Shown piece by piece: positions 1 through 5,988 of a stretch of DNA of 8,319 nucleotides. The first letter of the stretch is position 1; every line of letters begins with the position of its first letter. Source of the stretch: Alphaproteobacteria bacterium (GTDB lineage Bacteria > Pseudomonadota > Alphaproteobacteria > SP197); contig JAJEBJ010000037.1 of assembly GCA_022822575.1 (NCBI GenBank), forward strand, positions 1-8,319, read 5' to 3'. A program made the position numbers and the translations under genes. A model generated the notes under the pieces. It did no database searches. It was not told the origin of the DNA and was given only the letters and a program-made list of their open reading frames with translations.

Positions 1-1258
1 CTGCCTCGAAGCTCTGCGGCATCTCGCTGCCGGCGTCCGTGGTCTTCGCCGGCGCAGCGCTCCCGGATGCCCTTGCGGGTGCGGAGGGCGTCGACCCTTC
101 GAGCGCCTTCAACGCCTGCTCGGGAGTCGGCAGTGTCGCGCTGAAGGCGAGCCGGACCAGGGTCATCTCCACGGCCTGCAGGCTGTCGGGCGCATCGCGC
201 GCCTCGCCGATGCCCTTGAGGAGAATCTGCCAGGCCCGCGTGAGGTGCGGTACGCCAAGGGATTCGGCCATCTCCGACCCCTCCGTACGCTCGAACTCGG
301 GAGCCGCCTGCCTGGCGGCATCGGGAGTGACCTTGCAGCGCGTCAGCCAGTGCGTGAGCTCAAGCAGGTCCTGGAGAACGACGAGCGGATCCACTCCCGA
401 TCTGTACTGCTCCGCCAGGCCCTCCAGCGCTTCGGCGATCCGGCCGGCCATGACATGGCGATAGAGTGCGAACGTCATGCCCCTGTCAGCGAGTCCGAGC
501 ATGGTCCGCACGTCGTCCTCTGTCACCGTTCCGCGACCCTGGGCGATGGCCTGATCGAGGATGGAGAGGCCGTCACGCACCGAACCGTCAGCGGCGCGGG
601 CGATCAGGGCCAGTGCTTCATCGCTCGCCGACGCCTCTTCCCTGGAGACGATGTCGCCGAAGTACCGGGCAAGTTCCCCGGCATCGACCCGGCGCAGGTC
701 AAATCGCTGGCAACGCGACAGGATGGTCGCCGGAATCTTGCGCAACTCGGTCGTCGCGAAAACGAACTTCAGATGCTCCGGCGGTTCCTCCAGGGTCTTC
801 AACAACGCGTTGAACGCCGGTCCGGACAGCATGTGGACCTCGTCCATGACGTAGACCTTGTAGCGGCCGATGGAGGGCCGGTAGCGCGCCGCATCAAGCA
901 GGCTGCGCATGTTGTCGATGCCCGTGTGGCTCGCGGCATCGACCTCGAGAACGTCGATGTGGCGATCGGCGGTGATGGCAACGCAGTGTTCACAGACGCC
1001 GCAGGGCTCGGCTGTCACATCGCCTGAGCCATCCTCGCCGGCACAGTTGAGCATGCGTGCCAGAATGCGCGCCGTGGTCGTCTTGCCGACCCCGCGAACG
1101 CCGGTCAGCAGGAAGGCCTGGGCGATCCTCCCGGTCTCCACCGCATGGGTCAGCGTGCGCACGAGGACATCCTGACCGCGCAGTTCACCGAGGGTCTGCG
1201 GCCGGTACTTGCGGGCCAGGACACGGTACTGCGGGTTGTCTTGATCAGGAGGTGCCAT
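1..1258 (-). CDS. dnaX: DNA polymerase III subunit gamma/tau, 3' end beyond the window
   Basis: This is the clamp-loader ATPase subunit of the replicative polymerase, which loads the beta sliding clamp. Read on the minus strand from ATG at 1258, 419 codons stay open to the left edge. The AAA+ module is complete: Walker A GVRGVGKTT at residues 53-61, zinc cysteines C72, C86, C89 and C92 (the last three as CGVCEHC), Walker B DEVHML at 139-144, sensor-1 region FATTE at 167-171 and the SRC motif at 181-183. Sensor-2-like GSVRDGLSILDQA follows near residue 225. The part beyond about residue 370 is the linker that leads to the tau-specific domain; PQSFEA at the window edge fits alphaproteobacterial DnaX. 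An AGGGA ribosome site (1264-1268) lies 5 nt before the ATG. The gene follows the SRP RNA on the same strand, a common alphaproteobacterial order. The missing C terminus (family about 550-600 residues) is only due to the window edge. Confidence 0.97.
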   Translation of the reverse strand, partial: MAPPDQDNPQYRVLARKYRPQTLGELRGQDVLVRTLTHAVETGRIAQAFLLTGVRGVGKTTTARILARMLNCAGEDGSGDVTAEPCGVCEHCVAITADRHIDVLEVDAASHTGIDNMRSLLDAARYRPSIGRYKVYVMDEVHMLSGPAFNALLKTLEEPPEHLKFVFATTELRKIPATILSRCQRFDLRRVDAGELARYFGDIVSREEASASDEALALIARAADGSVRDGLSILDQAIAQGRGTVTEDDVRTMLGLADRGMTFALYRHVMAGRIAEALEGLAEQYRSGVDPLVVLQDLLELTHWLTRCKVTPDAARQAAPEFERTEGSEMAESLGVPHLTRAWQILLKGIGEARDAPDSLQAVEMTLVRLAFSATLPTPEQALKALEGSTPSAPARASGSAAPAKTTDAGSEMPQSFEA

Positions 1259-1316
1259 CGCGTTCCCTGATGAACGGGGCGGAGGTTCGCGCGACCGTGT
1301 GAGTAGCGGATGACTG

Positions 1317-1407
1317 GAAGGCCGGACTGACCCGGTTGAACACGCTACGGCTGCTTCCTCTCGGACCTGACCGGGTTCACGAGCCAATTCCGTCCATTCC
1401 GGCCCCC
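1317..1407 (-). ncRNA. ffs: Signal recognition particle RNA (4.5S-type, small bacterial SRP RNA)
   Basis: The minus strand carries the SRP RNA signature: GGTCAGGTCC, a tetraloop, then GGAAGCAGCC (plus-strand 1349-1372). The hairpin tip is a GNRA-type GAGA tetraloop (1359-1362) where the usual form is GGAA. Outside it, CCCGGT pairs with ACCGGG (6 bp). The ends close with GGCCGGA (1398-1404) against TCCGGCC (1320-1326), extendable by G-U pairs to about 1407 and 1317. The size, about 90 nt, fits the one-hairpin alphaproteobacterial form with domain IV, which binds Ffh and FtsY for co-translational membrane targeting. It sits about 60 bp upstream of dnaX on the same strand, where this gene is often found. 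Exact ends are inferred from pairing and may be off by a few bases. Confidence 0.92.
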
Positions 1408-1414
1408 GTCGGCC

Positions 1415-1444
1415 ACACTAGCCGCCACGACCGACGCCACGCAA
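1415..1444 (-). promoter_or_regulatory. Candidate promoter of the SRP RNA (and perhaps dnaX)
   Basis: On the minus strand TTGCGT (1444-1439) and TAGTGT (1420-1415) are separated by 18 nt. Transcription would start near 1408, which agrees with the 5' end of the SRP RNA predicted independently from base pairing. The hexamers are only moderate matches to the sigma-70 consensus. No terminator is evident between the RNA and dnaX, so read-through into dnaX is possible. Confidence 0.4.
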
Positions 1445-1485
1445 GCCTGATTGCGCGGCGGCGGGCCCCGTGCGAACGTCGTTTC

Positions 1486-2385
1486 ATGGTCGACGTCACC
1501 CACTACCGCGGCGATCTGATCGATCGCGCCGGCGAGTTGCGCCGGGATGATTCGTGGATCGCCGCCAGACTGCACGATCCCGCGACCAGGCTCGTTCCCG
1601 TTCACCGCGGACGCAGCCTGCTGCGCGGAAAGAGTGCGGCCTTTCTGACGCCTGGCGACGTCGATGGATTCCCCGATGATCCCCGGATGGAGCCGATCTT
1701 TCTCGGAATCGACGAGGTCGGCCCGCTGTTTGCCGTCGACGTGTCGCATCTCGACGAACGGGATCTTGCCGGCGGGGGAGAAGGCTGCGCCCTCGAGGAA
1801 CTCTACGGCATCGCGACACAGCTGTTGCGCCGCGATGCCTCGCTCCTCTCCCATGCAGCCTGGCTCGTCAGATGGCGGCACCACCATCGCTTTTGCGGTG
1901 TCTGCGGCCATGTCACCGAGGCCAGGGAAGCCGGTCACGTGCGAATCTGCACCAACGACGCGTGCAGGACCCTCGCCTTTCCGAGGACGGACCCGGCCGT
2001 CATCATGGTGACGGAGTTCGCCGACCGGTGCCTGCTGGCCCGCCAGAAGAACTGGCCGGGCGGGCTTCACTCCTGCCTGGCGGGATTCGTCGAACCCGGT
2101 GAATCGGCGGAAGAGGCGGTGGTCCGCGAGGTTCGCGAGGAATCGGGACTCGAGGTGCGGGATGTCCGCTACCACGGGACCCAGCCATGGCCCTATCCGT
2201 CCTCGCTGATGCTGGGCTACTTTGCCGTCGCCACGCACGATGACCTTGTCATCGATACGGAAGAACTGGCCGGCGCCCGCTGGTTCACCCGCGACGAGCT
2301 CGTGACACTTCCCCGCGGTGTCGAACTGCCACGCCGTGATTCCATCGCCCGCGCCCTGATCGACGCCTGGATCGCCGCGGGATAA
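1486..2385 (+). CDS. nudC: NAD(+)/NADH diphosphatase, Nudix family (NudC)
   Basis: A 299-residue enzyme of the NudC family, which hydrolyses NAD(H) to NMN(H) plus AMP and removes NAD caps from RNA. A zinc ribbon is visible as CGVC (C137, C140) and C155/C160. The Nudix box at residues 200-222 matches GX5EX7REUXEEXGU fully (GFVEPGE then REVREESGL). The family-specific motif after it is QPWPYPSS at 233-240, the NudC form of SQPWPFPxS that marks NADH pyrophosphatases. The frame is open upstream to 1336, but that would place the start inside the SRP RNA gene; ATG 1486 gives the normal family length. No Shine-Dalgarno site is obvious before it. It is divergent from the SRP RNA/dnaX unit and lies 37 bp upstream of gloB, so the two are probably co-transcribed. 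Confidence 0.94.
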   Translation: MVDVTHYRGDLIDRAGELRRDDSWIAARLHDPATRLVPVHRGRSLLRGKSAAFLTPGDVDGFPDDPRMEPIFLGIDEVGPLFAVDVSHLDERDLAGGGEGCALEELYGIATQLLRRDASLLSHAAWLVRWRHHHRFCGVCGHVTEAREAGHVRICTNDACRTLAFPRTDPAVIMVTEFADRCLLARQKNWPGGLHSCLAGFVEPGESAEEAVVREVREESGLEVRDVRYHGTQPWPYPSSLMLGYFAVATHDDLVIDTEELAGARWFTRDELVTLPRGVELPRRDSIARALIDAWIAAG

Positions 2386-2422
2386 AGTGCCTGTCAGCCT
2401 TCCCGAGCACGAGGAATCATCC

Positions 2423-3193
2423 ATGAGCTGTCTCGAGATCCACCAGATTCCGGTTCTCTCCGACAACTACGTCTATCTCGCGCACTGTCCCGAGACGGCG
2501 GCCACGGCGGTCGTCGATCCGGCAGTCACGAAACCCGTGCTCGACGCGGCCGCGAGCAAGGGATGGTCCATCACGCACATCATCAACACCCACCATCACG
2601 ACGATCACACGGGTGGCAATCTCGACATCAAGCGGGCCACGGGTTGCACCATTGTCGGACCGGGACCGGACCGTGACCGCATCCCGGGGATCGACATCAT
2701 GGTCGACGAGGGCGACACCTTCATGCTCGGGGCGGCCGAGGCCCGTATCTTCTTTGTCCCCGGGCACACGCGCGGGCACATCGCCTACTGGTTCGCCGAC
2801 TCTGCTGCACTCTTCTGTGGCGACACCATGTTCGTCATGGGGTGCGGCCGGCTGTTCGAGGGAACCCCGGTCCAGATGTGGGATTCACTGCAGAAGCTCA
2901 TGGGTCTGCCCGGCGACACGCGCGTCTACTGTGCCCACGAGTACACCCAGGCCAACGGCCGATTTGCGCTCACGGTCGATCCGCAGAACGACGACCTCGT
3001 GCGCCGCATGGCGGTTGTCGACGACATGCGCGCCAGGAACCTGCCGACGGTTCCCTCCACCATCGCCGAGGAACGGGCGACCAACCCTTTCCTGAGACCG
3101 AAGAGCCCGCTGGTCATGAAGGCCCTCGACATGGAAGGCGCCGATCCGGTGACGGTGTTCGCCGAACTGCGTCAACGCAAGGACAGGTTCTAG
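2423..3193 (+). CDS. gloB: Hydroxyacylglutathione hydrolase (glyoxalase II)
   Basis: A 256-residue metallo-beta-lactamase-fold hydrolase, the usual glyoxalase II length. It cleaves S-D-lactoylglutathione to lactate and glutathione, the second step of methylglyoxal detoxification in the cytosol. The binuclear metal site is intact: THHHDDH at 56-62 (H57, H59, D61, H62), PGHTRGH with H115, CGD with D134, and CAHEYT with H172. The C-terminal glutathione-binding domain ends in the family-typical FAELRQRKDRF. The start is ATG 2423 rather than an in-frame GTG at 2387, because GAGGA (2411-2415) sits 7 nt before the ATG and MSCLEIHQIPVLSDNY matches the usual N terminus. It is likely second in an operon with nudC. 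Its stop is only 19 bp from the stop of the convergent HEAT-repeat gene. Confidence 0.95.
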   Translation: MSCLEIHQIPVLSDNYVYLAHCPETAATAVVDPAVTKPVLDAAASKGWSITHIINTHHHDDHTGGNLDIKRATGCTIVGPGPDRDRIPGIDIMVDEGDTFMLGAAEARIFFVPGHTRGHIAYWFADSAALFCGDTMFVMGCGRLFEGTPVQMWDSLQKLMGLPGDTRVYCAHEYTQANGRFALTVDPQNDDLVRRMAVVDDMRARNLPTVPSTIAEERATNPFLRPKSPLVMKALDMEGADPVTVFAELRQRKDRF

Positions 3194-3212
3194 ACGCCGG
3201 GGCGGCGGCGGA

Positions 3213-4094
3213 TCAGCCGCTGGCATCACCGCCATGGCTGCTCCACCACGCCGTCCACTGATCGTAGTCCGGCCCGATGTCGGCGCCGGTGATGGTCCGC
3301 AGTGACCAGGAGGAGAACCAGCGGACATCCTGGGAGGTATCCAGGAGGGCCTCGATCAGGTGCGGCACCGCCGTCGCGTCACCGATGCGGCCAAGCGACC
3401 ATGCCGCCTCCCAGCGAACGCGTTCATGCTCGTCCTCCAGCGCCTCGATGAGCGCCGTGACGACCGCCGGCTCACCGGTGCTGCCGAGGGCCGACACCAC
3501 GGAAAAGCGCACTTCATGCCCCGGTTCGTCGAGAGCGGGGAGCACGCTCTCCACACCCCAGACATCGATCATGACGTTGACCAGCGCCTCGAGGAATCCG
3601 TCGGGCTTCACCAGCGTTTCGAGAAACGGAGCATTCTCCGGTTTCTCGTACCCGTGATCGATCAGGACATCGAAGGGACGCTCGATCGTGGACGAGAAGG
3701 GGCGCATGCTCTCGTTCGCCCCGGGACCGTTGACCGCCACCTCACCTGAAAGATCGGCACCGGTGTAGAGATAGGTTCTGCCGCGGTCGATGTAGAGCCT
3801 GCCAAGTGCCCGCCCCGTCAGGGAGACCCGAAGTTCCCAGCCCTCGCCGCCCGCACCATCGTCGAGCGGCTCGATGTCCGCCGCCAGGAGCATGTCCTCG
3901 GCATAGTCGACAAGCGGCAGTTCGAAGTCCTCCAGAAGATGGAACTCCGGCAGTGACGCCTTGCGGTACTCGAACTCCTGCTCGATTGTGATCGCGACCG
4001 CGTCGGGAAGCGACTCAGGCGAAGCGTCGGAGCGGAAAGGCATCACCGCGAGGCCGGCGACGACAATCAGGATGATGAGCGCACGCCTGGACAT
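3213..4094 (-). CDS. Exported HEAT-repeat (PBS lyase-like repeat) protein of unknown function
   Basis: A 293-residue protein read from ATG 4094. An N-terminal signal peptide is clear: MSRR, then a hydrophobic run ALIILIVVAGLAVMPF and a likely cleavage after SDA (residue 24). Residues 25-190 match nothing I recognise. The C-terminal third carries about three HEAT-like repeats, at roughly 192-220, 222-252 and 253-270, with recurring VRxxxxxxLGxxGxxxxVxxLIEAL. It ends in ITGADIGPDYDQWTAWW, a G-D-W-WW tail often seen after such repeats. The repeats probably bind another protein; no catalytic residues are visible. It lies 38 bp downstream of the Sel1-repeat gene on the same strand, and both products carry export signals, so they are probably co-expressed in the envelope. 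No strong ribosome site is seen. The gene converges with gloB. Confidence 0.85.
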   Translation of the reverse strand: MSRRALIILIVVAGLAVMPFRSDASPESLPDAVAITIEQEFEYRKASLPEFHLLEDFELPLVDYAEDMLLAADIEPLDDGAGGEGWELRVSLTGRALGRLYIDRGRTYLYTGADLSGEVAVNGPGANESMRPFSSTIERPFDVLIDHGYEKPENAPFLETLVKPDGFLEALVNVMIDVWGVESVLPALDEPGHEVRFSVVSALGSTGEPAVVTALIEALEDEHERVRWEAAWSLGRIGDATAVPHLIEALLDTSQDVRWFSSWSLRTITGADIGPDYDQWTAWWSSHGGDASG

Positions 4095-4132
4095 GATGCA
4101 ACCATTCTAGACCGCATCACCGGGTAGAGTCC

Positions 4133-4741
4133 CTACCTCGTCTCTCCTTCGAGCCACGCCTCAAGGGCGACGGCAGCGCGTTCCCGCGTGGCATCATCGA
4201 GACTGTCCTCGAGGCTGGCGAGGTTCGCGGCAGCAATGTCGTCGCCCGCCCGGGCTGCGAGGCTGAGCCACACAAAGGCGCCGACCGGATCGTACGGTTC
4301 CACGGTGAGCAGCAGGAATCCCAGCAGAGACATCGCGTCCCGCTCCCCTGCCCCGGCTGCTGCCTCAAGAAGGACCCGGGCACCCTCTGGGTCCGCCGGA
4401 CCTCCCTTCCCCTCGAGAAGCAGACGGGCAAGGCGCACGCTCGCCCGGTCGTGTTCCTGTGCTGCGGCCTCAGAGTACCAGTGCCGCGCCTTGGCCGGAT
4501 CGACGGGAAAGGGGCTCGGTTCCGCCGACACGTGACCGAATGCCATTCCGGTTTCGTAGCCATAGCCCAGGAGGAACTGCGCCTCGGCGTTGCCCGCCTC
4601 TGCTTCGACGCGATACCACGTCATGGCCTCGACAAAAGTCTGCGGAACATCCGCGACAACGGGCAACCCCGACCATCCGGTCACCAGGGCTGCAAAAACG
4701 ACAAGACGCGTGTGTCGGAGGGTGCCATCCACCAGGCTCAA
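4133..4741 (-). CDS. Exported Sel1-like repeat protein of unknown function
   Basis: The reading frame is open from an ATG at 4810 (225 codons), but a 38-residue polar lead before the hydrophobic segment would be odd for a signal peptide. A TTG at 4741 preceded by GGGAG at 8 nt gives 202 residues with a normal signal peptide: a basic N region ending RHTR, hydrophobic LVVFAALVTGWSGLPVVA, and a likely cut after VVA (residue 30). A GTG at 4750 is another option. The mature part consists of Sel1/TPR-like helical repeats: AMTWYRVEAEAGNAEAQFLLG at 39-59 (helix pair), PAKARHWYSEAAA, PEGARVLLEAAAGAG, and PVGAFVWLSLAARAG followed by AAANLASLEDSL. Sel1 repeats bind other proteins, often in the periplasm or at the outer membrane. 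It is probably the first gene of an operon with the HEAT-repeat protein 38 bp downstream. Gene and family are well supported; the start is not. Confidence 0.85.
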   Translation of the reverse strand: MSLVDGTLRHTRLVVFAALVTGWSGLPVVADVPQTFVEAMTWYRVEAEAGNAEAQFLLGYGYETGMAFGHVSAEPSPFPVDPAKARHWYSEAAAQEHDRASVRLARLLLEGKGGPADPEGARVLLEAAAGAGERDAMSLLGFLLLTVEPYDPVGAFVWLSLAARAGDDIAAANLASLEDSLDDATRERAAVALEAWLEGETR

Positions 4742-4749
4742 AACAGTCA

Positions 4750-4754
4750 CTCCC
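4750..4754 (-). promoter_or_regulatory. Ribosome binding site supporting a TTG start for the Sel1-repeat gene
   Basis: GGGAG on the minus strand lies 8 nt before the in-frame TTG at 4741. No comparable site precedes the ATG at 4810, and the spacing to the GTG at 4750 is too short. Together with the position of the hydrophobic segment this favours the TTG. Confidence 0.4.
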
Positions 4755-4871
4755 GCCCTGATCAGCTCATCCACGCAGCATGGCAGATGCCAACAGTCCT
4801 GAAGCCCCATGAACCGGCCGGAGGTTCATACTACTCCCGAACAACGGGGATTGACCACTGTTTTGACGTGT

Positions 4872-4884
4872 CCCCTGTCAGGGG
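4872..4884 (-). repeat. Short GC-rich inverted repeat after meaB
   Basis: CCCCT-GAC-AGGGG (5-bp stem, 3-nt loop, minus strand) begins 19 nt after the meaB stop. No T-tract follows, so it is a poor intrinsic terminator. It could mark the 3' end of the meaB message or be chance in GC-rich DNA. Confidence 0.3.
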
Positions 4885-4902
4885 TATCCCCATGGTGCGG
4901 CG

Positions 4903-5856
4903 TCATCCGGAATCGTCACCGCCGGTGAGGATCTCCAGCAGCTGACGGGCGGCATCGTCAACTCCCGCAGTGCCGTCTGCCACGGCATCGGCAAGACCGG
5001 CGAGCCGGGGGTGGTGACGGGCCCGTTCACGGGCGAGAGCCAGTGCCGCCTCGGTGATCTCCTGGCGCAGGCCCTGGAGGGTGCGCCTCGGTGATCGCCC
5101 GGCGGGACGATCCCCGTCGACGAGGAGGCCGGCAAGCTCGCCAACCCCGTCGCCGCGCGTGGCGACTGTCATGAGGACCGCAGGCGCGCCTTCGCCTCTC
5201 CAGGAGACCGCCGCCTCCAGTGCCGCCTTCGCGGCATCAGCACCCGGTCGGTCGGCCTTGTTGACGACGACGAGGTCCACGGTCTCCAGAATCCCGGCCT
5301 TGGCGGCCTGGATGTCATCGCCGGAACCGGGCGGCCACACCAGGACGCTCCTGTCCGCGAGGCGGGTGATCCCGGTCTCGGACTGGCCCGTACCGACAGT
5401 CTCGACGATGATGATGTCGCTTCCGGCGGCATCCATCACGTCGATGACGCGTGATGTGGTCGTCGCCAGACCGTCCGCACGGCCCCTGGAGGCGTGGCTG
5501 CGAATGAAGACCCCGCGGTCGGTGGCGTGGCCGGACATGCGGATGCGGTCACCGAGAAGAGCTCCCCCTGTCACGGAACTCGACGGATCGACGGCCAGAA
5601 CCGCGACCAGCTTCGAGCGGCGGCGGAATTCCCGCACCAGGGCGTCCGTCAGGGTCGACTTGCCGGCGCCGGGAGGACCGGTCAGTCCCAGGACCAGCGC
5701 GTGACCCGCTTCCAGGCGTGCGGTCTCGATGATAGCGGCAGCATCGGGATAATCGTTCTCCACGGCCGTCACGGCGCGGGCGAGGGACGCGCGTTCGCCC
5801 CGCCTCATGGCGCCAACCCAGGAAGGCATGTCCGGCCCTGAAGCAGGTTCTGTCAT
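4903..5856 (-). CDS. meaB: MeaB/ArgK-family P-loop GTPase (methylmalonyl-CoA mutase-associated type)
   Basis: A 317-residue G3E-type GTPase close in length to characterised MeaB (about 330). In that family the protein gates cobalamin loading and protects acyl-CoA mutases. Motifs in order: Walker A GPPGAGKST at 60-68; VDPSSS at 89-94, then TGGALLGDRIRM at 96-107; FIRSHASRG at 117-125; ETVGTGQSE at 152-160; PGSGDDIQAAKAGILE at 176-191; NKAD at 199-202 for guanine recognition. The frame is open far upstream to 6642, but that part is antisense to the ureohydrolase; ATG 5856 gives the family N terminus. No strong ribosome site is seen; a TACAAT -10-like element lies 19-24 bp upstream. No mutase gene is adjacent within the window, so the partner (methylmalonyl-CoA mutase or another B12-dependent mutase) is unknown. 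Confidence 0.9.
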   Translation of the reverse strand: MTEPASGPDMPSWVGAMRRGERASLARAVTAVENDYPDAAAIIETARLEAGHALVLGLTGPPGAGKSTLTDALVREFRRRSKLVAVLAVDPSSSVTGGALLGDRIRMSGHATDRGVFIRSHASRGRADGLATTTSRVIDVMDAAGSDIIIVETVGTGQSETGITRLADRSVLVWPPGSGDDIQAAKAGILETVDLVVVNKADRPGADAAKAALEAAVSWRGEGAPAVLMTVATRGDGVGELAGLLVDGDRPAGRSPRRTLQGLRQEITEAALALARERARHHPRLAGLADAVADGTAGVDDAARQLLEILTGGDDSG

Positions 5857-5874
5857 GGCAGCAAAGCATAGGGA

Positions 5875-5880
5875 ATTGTA
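5875..5880 (-). promoter_or_regulatory. Candidate -10 element for meaB
   Basis: TACAAT on the minus strand matches the sigma-70 -10 consensus at five of six bases and would start transcription about 12 nt before the meaB ATG. No convincing -35 is found at 16-18 nt (GAGTGA at 17 nt), so the support is weak. Confidence 0.3.
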
Positions 5881-5903
5881 TCGGAAAGTCACCATGATCA
5901 CTC

Positions 5904-5932
5904 TTGACTTCCAGGCGTGCGCAAGGGATGAC
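5904..5932 (+). promoter_or_regulatory. Candidate promoter for the ureohydrolase gene
   Basis: TTGACT (5904-5909, five of six to the -35 consensus) is followed after 17 nt by GATGAC (5927-5932, three of six to the -10). A start near 5939 would leave the in-frame GTG at 5935 outside the message and give a leader of about 50 nt to the CTG at 5989. Confidence 0.3.
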
Positions 5933-5978
5933 GCGTGTATGGACGGGGCCCGTCCAGGCTCCATTGTCGGCTCGTTCG

Positions 5979-5983
5979 GGAGG
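5979..5983 (+). promoter_or_regulatory. Strong ribosome binding site pointing to a CTG start
   Basis: GGAGG, within GGGAGGA at 5978-5984, is the best Shine-Dalgarno match seen in the window. It lies 5 nt before an in-frame CTG at 5989. A TTG at 5985 is out of frame and too close. No in-frame ATG or GTG lies at a usable distance. Confidence 0.6.
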
Positions 5984-5988
5984 ATTGC

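Noticed and set aside
245..1027. 260-codon plus-strand ORF antisense to dnaX
   Set aside because: It lies entirely opposite the AAA+ domain of DnaX, whose motifs are intact; its own product shows no recognisable family and is rich in Arg and Gly as expected of a GC-rich shadow frame.
1336..1485. N-terminal extension of nudC to ATG 1336
   Set aside because: The extra 50 codons fall on the SRP RNA gene and its promoter and exceed the family length.
1345..2466. 373-codon minus-strand ORF opposite nudC
   Set aside because: It overlaps the SRP RNA gene and all of nudC; nudC has a perfect Nudix box and zinc ribbon, so this is a shadow frame.
3205..3220. GCGGC / GCCGC hairpin at the gloB-HEAT junction as a terminator
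   Set aside because: Only 5 bp of stem, no T-tract on either strand, and it overlaps the HEAT-gene stop codon; it arises from a GGC triplet run.
4811..4871. TAGTAT -10-like element upstream of the Sel1-repeat gene
   Set aside because: The only candidate -35 (TGGTCA at 18 nt) is poor and the gene may be read through from meaB, so I do not call a promoter.
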